From contig MU404182.1 of assembly GCA_022695795.1 (NCBI GenBank), forward strand, positions 35,855 through 99,854: 64,000 nt of DNA, written 5' to 3'. The translations under genes and the position numbers were made by a program. The DNA is from Biscogniauxia marginata. Its lineage: Eukaryota; Ascomycota; Sordariomycetes; Xylariales; Xylariaceae. The notes below the pieces were generated by a model. It did no database searches. It was not told the origin of the DNA and saw only the letters and a list, made by a program, of their open reading frames with translations. Below are positions 12,236-24,120 of this stretch, one piece after another (position 1 is the stretch's first letter; each line of letters begins with the position of its first letter).

Positions 12236-13210
12236 GAAAGCACTGACTATGACTTCTATTAATATATTTTAATATACCTACTCATATAACAAAGTCCAAC
12301 TAATCATTTATAATAAATGGTATTTAGGTATATTCACAATAATTTACATAACTATTAGTAGATATATAAGGAATAAAAAGTAAGATCCTTGTATATAACA
12401 TTAGTAGTTTTCTTTTCTTTCTTTTTGTTTCGTGATAATTTAATATCAAACAAATAATACTATTTGGCGCGAGTGTCAATTATCCTTAGAAGCGCCTTAT
12501 AAACAAACTATTGAATTCTGCATAGTTAGGTAGGCTTGGGCGGCCATCGCGGCCCCATAAGCTCCTATCGGTGGAGTTCATACCTTTCACCCATTGGAAG
12601 GTTGTCCATTCAACTAACAACATCGTGATTTCTCATCAGCGACGTGATTTGGGCACCGATTTGTGCCTGACCGGAACATCAGACGTGACAGGATCAAGCA
12701 CACTGACAGAAATGGTTATATTAAAAGGGGAATGGCACGTTGGATTCTTCGACTTTCAACGCTTCCTCTCCGCTTGTGCATAGCTTATCTGACAAAGCCA
12801 TCGCAATCAGGTAATAATCACATCACTTGGGGTAGAAGATAGGAGTTAACTATTTGCTAGAATATAAAAAAGAAATGTGGCCCAAAATTGTCGGGCTTAC
12901 GACAAAGACTACATAGAGACGCAAATCCTCGAGGCTGCTTAGTCCCTTCAATAAGGGATCTCTTTAACGAACATTTGCTGGAATCATCCTGTCCTACTCA
13001 ATCGCTATACCCAACCGAGGGGTTGATGCTGTATTGACTTTACCCTCTTAGTTACAGGGTAATATACCGATATTTTGGGATAACCGGACAAGAGTGAAAT
13101 CACTCGGCCAACATTGGGTTGCTCCTGAGAGGTTTTGAAGCTTTATAGGACTATCCTCAAAGTACCACTTAACCAATCCAGCCACGCTCAAAACACTTAA
13201 CAGGGAAATC

Positions 13211-13567
13211 ATGTCTTTTGAGTTTACCTCGCGCAACATCTCCATCAAACATAACATCCTCAAAGCGGAATGTCGGGATATAAACCAGAACTGGAAGACC
13301 TCGTCTCTCGACCTTGACCAGTATATTGGAAACTTGGATGGCACGTTCGCATTGTCCGAGAAGGCATTTTCCCGAAGCGCGAGCAACATCCAACTCGATG
13401 GAGCCATTCTATATGCAACCCTCCTGAGGAGAGACCAACAGCCGGTTCCCGTCAACGTCGACCTCAACATTTGTGTTGCCAACATAAATGGAAACCTCGA
13501 GTTCCAAAAGCCGTCGGTACACCCCCGCTTGCCCTTGAAGAATATTGCAGATAACCTAACTACCTAA
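13211..13567 (+). CDS. CVNH (cyanovirin-N homology) lectin, single-domain reading frame
   Basis: CVNH proteins are small carbohydrate-binding lectins, in cyanovirin-N specific for mannose oligosaccharides; most fungal members lack a signal peptide and are intracellular. This frame of 118 residues also lacks one. Two tandem half-repeats are visible: F4-T-S-R-N-I-S-I ... LKAECRD ... SSLDLDQYIGNLDG (about 4-46), then FSRSASNIQLDG ... VNVDLNICVANINGNLEF (about 54-99). The frame ends with TAA at 13565, one triplet before the ATG of a second CVNH frame in the same phase. A good-looking intron (13517-13581: GTACAC donor, CTAAC branch, CACAG acceptor, 65 nt) would instead place TAA directly after codon 102, so either way translation from this ATG stops after the first lectin domain. 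It may be a complete small lectin or the front part of a gene broken by a nonsense or frameshift change. Confidence 0.65.
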   Translation: MSFEFTSRNISIKHNILKAECRDINQNWKTSSLDLDQYIGNLDGTFALSEKAFSRSASNIQLDGAILYATLLRRDQQPVPVNVDLNICVANINGNLEFQKPSVHPRLPLKNIADNLTT

Positions 13568-13570
13568 TTC

Positions 13571-14696
13571 ATGGGTCACAGTAACGATTCCCTGTTAAAT
13601 TGCGGATCTTGTTTCTCTCTGGAGGAGTCGAGGCTGAAAGGCCTTTGTATGGGATACGATAAGCGGTTACATGTCTCCGAAATTGACCTCAATGAGTACT
13701 TCGAGAACACAAACGGAGAACTTGACGACTCAGGCCGCAATTTCTATTCCAGCTCCCGCAAGATCTCAATCGAGCCATCCAGCCGTTCGCTACTCCTGAA
13801 GGCGGAGCTGAAAAGCAACCACTGGATATCTAGGGACTTCTGGAAGACAAGTAAAACGGACATGGCAACTCGCATAAAAGTTTGCGGCGGCCGCTTCGTC
13901 TTTTCGAAGAAGTGAGTAGACATCTTCCATTGTTTATTTGATCAACGGAGTGATTACCCCGCTTACTATGATTCTCTATATCCAATTTTTAGTAGCGACG
14001 TCGTCGATGGTGAAGGACCGTTCGCTAGATTCTTTGAAAGGGGCTCTTTTACGGATTTCGTGATCGCAGAAATACATGCCCAGGCATGCAATGAGGTATG
14101 CCCGTCACCATACACTGACTAAAGCCGCCATTCTTATCATATCACTATACTACTAGGAGTATGCCGATCGAATCCGAGTCTTCTGTGCAAACTCTAGCAT
14201 CGTTTGCGGCGGAATCATCGTCGGTACATTAATAGGAGGTCCTCTGGGTGGTGTCATAGGTGCCGGCCTCGCCGCGCCTCTGGGAATCCTCGTGGAGACG
14301 CAAATCGCCGGGACCATCCAGGAGTCGCAGCTTCAGACACAATTCGAGGAAGCAACTATCGGGTGCTACCTCTACGAGACGCTCCAGAAGACTCTGGCAG
14401 AGGGAGCGGCAGAATATCTCGGCAGGTTCCTAGGCAAGCAAACCGGGAAGGTTAATGCCAAACTGATGGGGGAGGTTGCGTCGGAGTTCGGCGTACGAGT
14501 TACGAAGGCGAAGAGCGAATTCGCCGCGTACTGGCTGCTGAAAAAGTAGGTAACTAATTCGAATTGCCCACAAGCTATCCATCTGACAATGTATAGAGTT
14601 TCGGATGCCTTAATCAAAGGCACTATTCCCAAAGACTGGCTTGAAATTAAAGCCGAAGTAAAGGAGTTGCAAGCAAAGAGACCGCAAGCTCCATAG
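13571..14696 (+). CDS. CVNH lectin fused to a glycine-rich hydrophobic C-terminal region
   Basis: Exons 13571-13911, 13993-14095, 14157-14545 and 14597-14696 give 310 residues if the ATG at 13571 is used. Introns of 81, 61 and 51 nt all have GT donors (GTGAGT, GTATGC, GTAGGT) and phases that agree. Residues about 12-113 form a divergent CVNH domain (SRLKGLCMG, SEIDLNEYFENTNGEL, then FYSSSRKISIEPSSRSLLLK). Residues 163-194 are a glycine-rich hydrophobic stretch (GGIIVGTLIGGPLGG, VIGAGLAAPLGILV), like a glycine-zipper membrane segment, followed by about 115 residues of predicted helices rich in Glu, Lys and Ala. No signal peptide. The second exon's acceptor is a TAGTAG tandem (either gives the same frame). 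Because the upstream CVNH frame is in phase and only TAA TTC separates them, the two were probably one tandem-CVNH protein. Function of the C-terminal half is unknown; membrane insertion is inference. Confidence 0.6.
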
Positions 14697-17600
14697 GATG
14701 TAAGCTGGCTCTTTCCAGGGGCTTGAAAGGCCTCTCTCGAGATAAGTTGGCTACGAGGACGAATAATCACTATAAACTAGACATATAAGAGTTGACTACG
14801 CTCCGAAGGAGCTGGGGGGGAGTTCTCTAGCGATTATCATCAGTCTAATAGTGACCCTATACTCTATCACTCTCGGTCTGTTGTGCACCTACCGTGTCCC
14901 TTGACAATTAGCATACTTCTTAGAACTAAGTTTTCGATGCTACAACTAATCATGAAATTTAGATGAGGGTAGCGTATATATTGTACGCCTTTTCACTATT
15001 ATTATATTCGACTTTGAAGGTATTTTTCTTTTGTATCCCATATTGAGACGAATCGTAATTTGTTATCACTTGGAAGATAATTATAATAAATATCACCATT
15101 GTTTATCAGGTATCATTCTTAATATTAACTCACCCCAGACGTACTGATATAACCTATTGGGTTGCGTGTGCTAACTTTAAAAATGGAGTTGAGCATCGGA
15201 GCATGTTTTCTATTGATATTAGATGTTATTGCCTATGTCAAGCAGTTACCGTTCTGACATCGTTATTAGGTTGGATGGAGGATCTCTCATGTTAAGTGAC
15301 ACACTAGCTCTATCTCTATGTGAGTTCTCTAGTCTTCCCATGCACCACTGATGCACGTTGGTTTATACTTAGGCATATATCTCCTGGACGTCAATAATAT
15401 CATCATCGTCGTCATCATACAGCGACTAAATATTAACTATATGGTTCCTATTGAGCCATTTACATAATATTCCTTCTGGGTATCTAAGTAACCTATAGAG
15501 TGTATCCGGTACCATCTTCCGCACTATGTTATTTCCTTTTATCTCTTGGTAACGTGGCTAAGTCAGTCGCCGAATCAGGGCCGTCTAATCCAGCCATTCT
15601 CGCCCTTTGGTCGGTATAGGACGGTAGCCCCTTAATAATGAATAATTTTTAATTTCATGATAAAATTTAGCTACAAGAGAATATGTAATTATAAGCGCTC
15701 TACTGTCTTCGACCTAAGTTTCGTAGCCATGAGTTGTCCATGGCGTTGAGTAAACTTTCAACGGTATATATTTTTCACTCTTATCAACATGTTTCACGAT
15801 GTACACTAGTGTGTGCAGAGGGAGTAAAGTAGTTAATACGCGAAGAACTTATGACTAAAGCCCCACGAGGAAGCGGTTATTTTGCAACCAAACGCTTCCC
15901 TTTTTGCCTATCTTGCCTGGTACCAACTGTTCCTTCACCGCTGTAAGCCTTCTCAGGCTCGTAACTTAGTAATGTGGTGAAAAGCCTTGTTTCTGACAAT
16001 ACGTGTGTTAACTCTAGTGAACACACCTAGACCAAACTAGTTACTGGTAGCTGCACATTTATCAGCTGATGCCAGCGAATTCGCAGTGTTTCATTTCTGT
16101 ATATGTAGAGAACCATACCTCGGATATGTAGCCCAAATAGTACGAATAGCCAATGAAGACACATTGAACAACATAAAGCGGCAAGCGGTGCTACATGGCC
16201 TTTATAGTTCGTAATATGGATATATAATATATATGGATCATGTATCTCATGTACGCATATTCACAGTAGTAGGGTTACCTATCCTAGGTACGAATAGGTA
16301 CCTGTTGCGTTTATAGCACACCGCCTGGACTCCTAAAGATAGTACTACCCTCGCTATATGGCCTGATTGTCTTCCATCAACCATATGGGTAGTTTTTATG
16401 GAAGAAACTGTTCCCATCACAACAGTAACACAACCTGTCCGTCTTATTCGTTGGTGTCATAAATAACGTAACCTTGAATTTGAGATCTATGCTACCTCCT
16501 GCAGATTGCATGTGCGCAACCCATGCATCTCGAATCCCGCGGACAATCCCGAGCCTAATATATGATTTCCTTGACACATATTGACTTGGATGATGCGAGA
16601 GCAATTGCATTGGCACGTCGACACGTCTGCATATATTTTGCATGTTTCTAGATGCAAGACTCGGCTTCGTGATGAGCTAGCTCGGAGACGCACATACCTA
16701 CATTCATATAGGATGATGTGGTCGCCAGGGGAAATTACACTAGAAACATGATCTTGGCATGATCACCGTATGATATGGAATTCCACGGCTGTTATAGCGC
16801 CACACTATGGCATGTTTCATATGTGATGGTGCCTTACGGATGTAAATCCGGACATATAAGCATGCAGCCACGACGACGTATAACCGCACGGTCATCCGTA
16901 CATACACTAGATTGTGCAGGACGCCTGCACTTGTGTAATTACCTATCTACCCACTTCCATCCTTATATTAAAGAGGCGTTCTGACAAACGTACAGGCCGG
17001 AACACCGGACCCGTACGCCTCTCGAAGCGCAAGTGTTCAGAAAACTGTAGGACGCATTCACTCTCAGCACCAGAGTTTACAACTACCCAACCAACTGAGA
17101 ATGCAGCCGAGAAGGCGAGCTCCGTGGTAAGGCGCCCGGGTTCCACTACAGATACGTTAAGTTGCGGAGACCGGCGTGTATACCCACGGCGACGATGCAG
17201 CTTACTTAAGAATAGCCAACCAGCCGTCCCGATGTAAGCAGGCACAATGTGGGCGATCAGTCCTGCTTTAGTTTTGTTTCATCTTCATGTCAAGCAGCAT
17301 GGGACGGGAGTGCACATGTTCGACCGGCACCATTGCAGGATCAACAGGGGACGGATGGCTGCAGGCTGCATGGTTCCCGCCCTCCCCTGGCCAGCTGGCG
17401 CCTGAGACAGCATTAGTTAGGATAATCCCGATCGCGCTGCAGGCGATTACTGCAGCCTCGACGCAGAGAGGACATTGAGCCCATAGTGGATGGGGCCAAA
17501 GGGTCCGATTATAGTTATGGAGTCCTTCAGACTTCAAACCCCTGCTTGGACTCTTCTATACCAGCATGTGGCACAGGTACGGGTTGCCTAGATTTCTTGC

Positions 17601-20600
17601 ATTGGGGCCTGCAGCTAACCACTATTTTCTCGTTCCTGTAACATCCAGATAATTTCTATGTGTCCGTAAATCTGCGATCGCCCGGATGTTGTCTCCGCAG
17701 CGGTCCCCTCTCCCTGCGTCCATAGGAACCTTGCCCCTCCCCCACAGATATTTCTTGACATCGATGCTTCGTTGATAGCCCCGTTACTCAAATCAGGATA
17801 AGTTGCATGCTGGAAGCGAGCAGAGCCGAATTATGCGCATGCTGTAAATTTCTTCCATGCAGGAGCGCCGCCTTAGGATGAGCTGCAACGCAAGGTAAAT
17901 CCCTAGGCCCTTAGGGAGGATGGGTACGGAACGAGTTACTGGAAAGATACTTGGTTCTAATACACTACCTTGGCAGCATTGTCACCTCATAACCTCTACC
18001 ACTTAGTTAGAGGCACTCAATATACCGGCTTAACTAAGTGGTGGACTATGATCGGACCCTGTGCTTTCCGGAATAAGCCATTGCCCAAGTGAAAAGAAAA
18101 AAAAAGAATTAGCATTTGGGTATCATCATTTTGCTCTTCCTCATCATGTCATCTAAGTTTAGCTTATAGTGCTTTCACAATTGATTTGAAACCTATTTAC
18201 GAGTAACAAAGACATTGATAAGTTTACACCGGTTTGGGGGCCGTGTTAGTCCGGTTGTGACATAAACGAGCGGTGTAAAACGATAGGTGCAGAAGAGAAC
18301 AATAGTTACATTTGTACGATGTGCCGGTTTAGACGGCTGATGCATTACTTCCCACGATACCATAATAATGACCAGTTTGTACCCCTAGCACGTGTCTCTA
18401 ATGCGAACAGTATTAATGTCAGGGACAGGGGCTGGACTGAGATAAGACTTCTGCAGCCTTAAGTTCCGAAACAATATATGTATAAGTTAACAGTGTTTAT
18501 ACTGGCAAATAAGCCGTAGTTAATATCACCTGAATGAAATTTTCAGAACATCTACAGACTTGGTACCTATCTCCCCTTGGTGCCGCATTCCCACATCCGT
18601 ATCATGCAAGACAGCTAATTCTTGGAGAATTTTCACTATGCATGTGCGCGTTCTGAGTCATAGCCCTTGCATCATTATTTTAAAGTAATTTAACAGCTTA
18701 CCAGCATGTCTCGCGGCCTTAATACCACACAGAAAGGAAGTATTGGAAATCCGCAGCTCCTTGGTGTCTGAGATCCAGCCTACCTACATATGTTAGGAAC
18801 GAATCAGTAGGCAAACGAGCCAAGATCCGCAACGTTACTATAATTTGGATTATCATCTCCACTCTACTGGGCGAAAATTTCACCTTGTGGCCCTAGCAGA
18901 AGGCTTTCTATGAAGTGTCAAAGCAAGAAAGTGTATACAGTGTAAGAGACTATGAGTAAATGTGATGGTAAAAATATTTTTTTTAAGAAACCTTGTATTG
19001 CTGTTTAAAATAATTTATTGATGTTAGGAACAAATTAATAATCCACACATATGCGCATATATTAAATTACTCTCGGGTATTATTAAATAATTACCTTCAC
19101 CGCTTTATAGTAATAGTAGCACCGGATAATGCGGCAGTAGCAATAGTTGCAACAGCAACGATGACAGTAACGTCAGTATCTTTAGTCAGCGTAGTAATAA
19201 TGATTGTGGTATAAGAAAGATAATGGTGGTGAATTGAGAAAAGCAAAAATTACGAAGCCGATGGTCAGTTAATGCATGAGTGGTCTCACAAGCTGATAGC
19301 TTATTAAGTGAGGCTGACTAGGTATATTTAGTATACATCCTATGCCTCAAAACGGCTCATGTAACCTTGCCATGAGTAAAATTCGACAGCACAGATCCTA
19401 AGTAGCCTAGCAACTTAAAATGCCGGCAAATAATGTAACCTATAATATCCCCAAGACATTACTATCTAGATGGTATCCTATTTTTAACTCTACGGTCATA
19501 TAGCTTGCTTAAAGTCAGCCTTGTGGAGTTGTAAGCATAATAGACATCTCGGGTCATTTTATGTAATATCGAATCAACCTAGGATTAATTGACATAATGG
19601 AGTATTAAACCGTAAGATTATAATTAAAGTTTGCCACGTCTCGTGAAATTTACTAAAGCTTCAATTCGAGCTTACATATGAGGCTCGATTTACATGTAAC
19701 TAGATACCCTGGGAAGATTTCGCTGCGTTATACCACACTCACCAAAAAGCTAGCACGCACATCGGCCCCCCTTACTTCGGCTGTTCTATTTTTCGTCTTT
19801 CTACTCTAAATTCAAATCAACTTGCGTTTCGGAGACTTACAATACACAGCATATTCGCTCTTTTAGGAAGCTAGTACAATGGAAATTTTCGAGTGTTGAT
19901 ACGCCCTTTGTAGCTTCTCCTATCGGCTTTGTCACCGCGTCCCCCGGTTGAGGTTCTTCGCTACACCGGGAAGATAATCCTTGTAAAGCAGTTTGCCATA
20001 GAATTGAAGGCATCAGAACACTCTAATACTCACAGTTGGGCATGCCGCTGAGAGAGAAGGCCGGGCCAGGTGCCTATGTACCTACCTAAGCAACAGCCCG
20101 GTGTGATTTGGAGGACATCAAGTACCTCATGATTGAACAGCACACCCCTAGATAATTAATCATTAGTTATACGCCTAGTGATTTACTTCAATGAAGAAAA
20201 AACAAGCGAGGTGGCTAAAGTCATGCGGCGGGACCTGTTGATTATGCAAGGTAGTGACGACAAGGACATCAATGCGGACTAGGCCTCGGCCCTGATAATA
20301 CGACTATGAGAAGCCTAAGGATATTACCAGTGAATTTCCCGACGGCCAAGAGGAAAGGGAGATCTTCCAGTTCCAATTTAGGTCTCTAGGAGATAGAAAT
20401 AATTCATATTAGTACCTACCCTCTTCACTCATCACGTTAGCTATGTTGAACATGTAGATATTTAAAAAAGGTTTTATGACTTATAGACGCCTGGTGACCA
20501 TATATTAAAATAGAAACAACTGGATGTATAGGTATGTAGATAGTACTGAATCTATCTCACCTTTGTTGACGTCCCCTCGCCAAGATCTTCATAAGGAAGA

Positions 20601-20650
20601 TTGACTTATCCTTGAAACTATTCAACCTGCCTGTCTAGCAATATGTCGCA
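14697..20650. other. Gene-free stretch, moderately AT-rich
   Basis: About 6 kb with no frame I can defend on either strand. It contains an ATC/GTC triplet tract (15395-15420), a degenerate GTA/GCA triplet tract (about 19100-19210), and a perfect 12-bp inverted repeat with a 21-nt loop (17998-18042). It is less AT-rich than the RIP block at 60 kb. It may be old decayed sequence, but no transposon ends were found. Confidence 0.5.
17998..18042. repeat. Perfect 12-bp inverted repeat with 21-nt spacer
   Basis: ACCACTTAGTTA at 17998-18009 and its exact reverse complement at 18031-18042. It could form a hairpin or be a dyad site; in gene-free DNA a chance origin is possible. Confidence 0.6.
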
Positions 20651-23600
20651 CGACTTTTCGTCATCCTGCCTCATAGTACACTAGCATGGCGCACACGCAG
20701 CATTTCATGATCTATAGCAATAAAAAACCCATACCAAGCCCTCAACACCCACTTGTCTTACCCCTCCTGCCCGACGCCAGGGTCCCGGGTCCTTCTTTTC
20801 TTTTTTGACAACAACCCAGACCCGGTGTTATTAAGTACAGCTGTAAAACACTGACATGCTGTGTTTTTGGGAGGAAATATCGGGCACGATATTAAGAAAC
20901 CCCTACCCCTACCTAATATACTCCCCGGAGGTTGTTGATTAAAGTACCCTCCCCCCTCCCCCCCTCTCCTCAAAATCCTCCCCGCTCCAGTCGCCCTACT
21001 CCAACGGGTCTAACTGGTAGGCCATCTCCATACCAAACAGGGGGGTTTAACAAACCGGTGTATGTATGTTTCTTTCCCATCGATAATTCTTTATAAATCA
21101 TGAATGATTCTAAGACCTAGTTTCACATTCTAGAGATTCCGGAGTGGAGAGGGGGGAAAAAGCTCGATACCTAGTGATACGTTCCACGGCGTCGGAGAGA
21201 TGCTTTACGGGCACGCGCGAGATCGAAAGAAGAGGATGTATGTATATGCAATATAAGAGAAGTCGTATAGAGATTAGATAGAGGGCAAAAACTCGTATCA
21301 TACACATACGAGAATCGGATGGACGAGGGGAGAAAGAGTAGGAGGAGGAAGAGGAGTGAAGTCATGATTCCTCAATCACACACACATGCAAACGCAACAA
21401 CCGCCCCCTCGTTAATAAAAGCGCCTCTGGCACACTGCTACTGAATGCTACCGTGATGGCGATCTTCCCCCCTTCCACCTTCAGGGGGAAAGGGACCTCA
21501 AACACCTCAAAGAGATAAGATCGTGGCGTTGTTGTGAGGGTGATAATGGTGCGGTATGACATGTATTAGTTCTTCAGTATTACCCAGCCTCATCTCGAGC
21601 TGCTTTTTTCGCTCGGAGTTTATCAATCAGTCTAGGTTGGTCCGGTCCAGTCCAGTCCAGACCTTTTCTTTTACGTATCTGCACAGCGGAAGGCTCGTGG
21701 AGAGAAAGTAAGACATCATCACGGATAGATGCTCGGACGCAGACACACAGACACACACGATATTGCGTACATGCACGTAGGATGGGCGACGAATGCGGTG
21801 CGACGTGAGCGAGACTTCTGGGGGAACTAATTGAGAACCAGAAAAGGGTAAGATAGGGATTTCTTTCCCTCCCCTCTCCTTTTCCTCTTCGGTCTTGGGG
21901 ATCGTCCGCGGAATTGAAAATTTTGCACGTACGCGCGGGAAAGCGCAGAGTCGAAATTGGAGGTAATATATAGAAGGATGTGAGAGTGATAATTGTAGTC
22001 GACAGGGGAGAGAAAAGAAAATCTCCTTACTCATATGTACGTATATGCAAAAGCTGCAGCCTTGTGACACGAGGACGGTGAGGCTACCTATGATGGTGCG
22101 TCAGCCATGCGTATGTATGTGTATGCATATGTATGTATACGTATGTACCTACGTATGCATGTAGGCTCTGTTCTATCTACATTACCTACATATGGCATGT
22201 ATGTACACAGAGAGATCCCCAACACAACACAGCGTGAAATGGGAATCCCCAACCATATGTCACTCTCCTTTCTCCGTCCCTCTCTCTCTCAGAGGGCCAA
22301 ACCAATAGCCATGCACATGATGTAGGGGAGCGAGCGGGATGGGAAGGAGGGATTCCCAAACGACAGACAAATTATTAGATCTCACCGGTCGATCGTTGGA
22401 CAATGATGATCTGCGACCCATAGTTGTCGTCCGTTCGGTTCCCAATGACGGAGGGATTCAGGCCTTCCCCGAGTCGCCCGAAAACAACGGCCCCCAACCA
22501 CCACGCGGCGGCATGTAAGGAAAAAAAAAAAGGAAAAAAAAGGGGGAACCCGCCTGATCGGTTCACCTCTCGGGGCTAAAGTGCCATTCACACGCATGTT
22601 TGAAGGTCCCCCCTTTTTCCCAGATTGCATTCGAGGCGGCCGACCTGCACGCTTGGTTGGGGCCTAGGGGGGTGCTAACGGCAAGCTGCAGTCAAGCGTC
22701 CGGCGCAATTCCGCTTGCCTTCCGTCAAATTTTGAGGCTTTCCCCGCGTCGATTCGCTTGGGGCCGCTCCGACATGGCCCCGGGGAGGATTTGTCAAAGA
22801 CAAAGCGACTTGACACGCACACAGTCCATCTCCCTCTCCCTCACCCCACCCCTCTCTCTCCCCGCCCTTCAGATCATAAGAAATGATGATGTCGATGGAT
22901 GAGGAATGATTAAGTGCATATGACTCAACTAGAACGGCCCTAAGGGCCAGATTTCGGCTAACGCTCTGCCGTTGCAGCAGCATCTGATATGTCGTAGCAA
23001 ATAGAAAATAAGAGGCCTTGCTTACCTGTGTCACTAGCGCCATGTCGAATGCCGCCGAGGAGGCGGTCAGGCGATTCAAGAAATTAATATTAATAGTAAA
23101 AACAATAAAAACAAATAAAAAGGGAGAAAGTTGTTTTGGTCTAGACAAGCTCCGGAGCTAGCGGAACCAGATTTTACCATGACCGCATGACGAGATACAC
23201 GTCAATATCTCTTCTATTGTGAATAATTGAGACATAAGGATTGAAAATTGTTTACGGAGATGAGGATTCAAAGTCCGGGGAGGTATACTCATACCTCCTC
23301 CCCCGCGGTCCCCCCCCCTTGTGTGGCGGTCGATAGTCTCTCAGGACCGTTTTCCGTTTTGGATTATCGCTGGGCCTGATCCGGAAGCAGGTGTACGTGG
23401 CGCACCTCAATTTACGCAAGAGGCTAGTGTAGAAAGAGAGAGATGGAGCGGGAGGGTGAGAGAGTGAGAGAGGCTCTGCGAGCGACGGGGGGTCGAGTGG
23501 GTGGGTGTGAAGGTGAGAAAATGGTGGTCAGGCGGGCGGGCGGGCGGAATAAGGCAAACGGCTCGAAGCGCCGTCTATGGATTTAAAAATAATCTGCGTC

Positions 23601-24120
23601 TGACAGAATGCGTGTCAAGGTGAACAACTAAGAAAGGGAAAGCAATAAAAATAAAAATAAAGATTCTAAAATCTCATCTTTTGTTGACTTACTGGGGTTG
23701 GTTGGTCGGGATGGAGGGACGGACGAACGAACAAAACGTGGGCTTCGCTCGATATAGCCCGCTCCCCCCTTGGCGGGGGGAGGGGAGGGGAGCTCCATCG
23801 GGAGATGACAAGCGAGGTGTGATGTTGGATCAGACTGAGGTAGCTTCTCTTGGTCACCTACCTATAGGGCTGAAGAGCTGTCGAAAAAGGTCTCCAACGT
23901 TTTTTTTCCCCTTCCCTCCCCCCAAGGTCGGTTCTGCAGGTTACCCCTTTTGGCGACCTCGGAACCCTTCGCGGAAACATGTGCAGATCCACGAGGTCCA
24001 CGTGAGGACCAAGCTGGGCTTCTAATCGCTGCATTTGGCTGATGCAGCACGACGATTCACGCATTAGGGTCTTCGACCTATAATTTTTTATTTATCACTA
24101 TTATGATTCGCGTCTTACGA
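20651..24120 (-). other. Leader-like region on the minus strand without a coding sequence
   Basis: The minus strand is pyrimidine-rich over much of 21.1-23.9 kb, as in fungal promoters and leaders. Two strong minus-strand donor sequences are present: CCCCA|GTAAGT at 23692 and GACACAG|GTAAGC at 23025, each after exon-like sequence. Yet no protein gene follows to the left down to the CVNH locus. Minus-strand frames here (for example 22675-23148 and 21627-22070) show no domain. Candidates are a spliced non-coding RNA or the leader of a gene lost or decayed further left. GA-rich tracts at 23435-23505 and TATG repeats at 22105-22165 are also present. Confidence 0.3.

Larger units (their letters stand above)
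9832..13210. other. Intergenic/accessory stretch with doubtful coding relics
   Basis: Holds a GCGCGA hexamer repeat (about 10320-10341), TAGGTAGGTAGGG at about 10352, a doubtful minus-strand frame (10601-11224) and a possible gene relic at 11813-12235, described separately. The part 12240-12460 is AT-rich with no genes. The last 300 bases lead into the CVNH gene. Confidence 0.5.

Noticed and set aside
22675..23148. 157-codon minus-strand frame
   Set aside because: No domain, and it reads through a strong donor site at 23025; composition changes from hydrophobic to Gly/Arg-rich without pattern.
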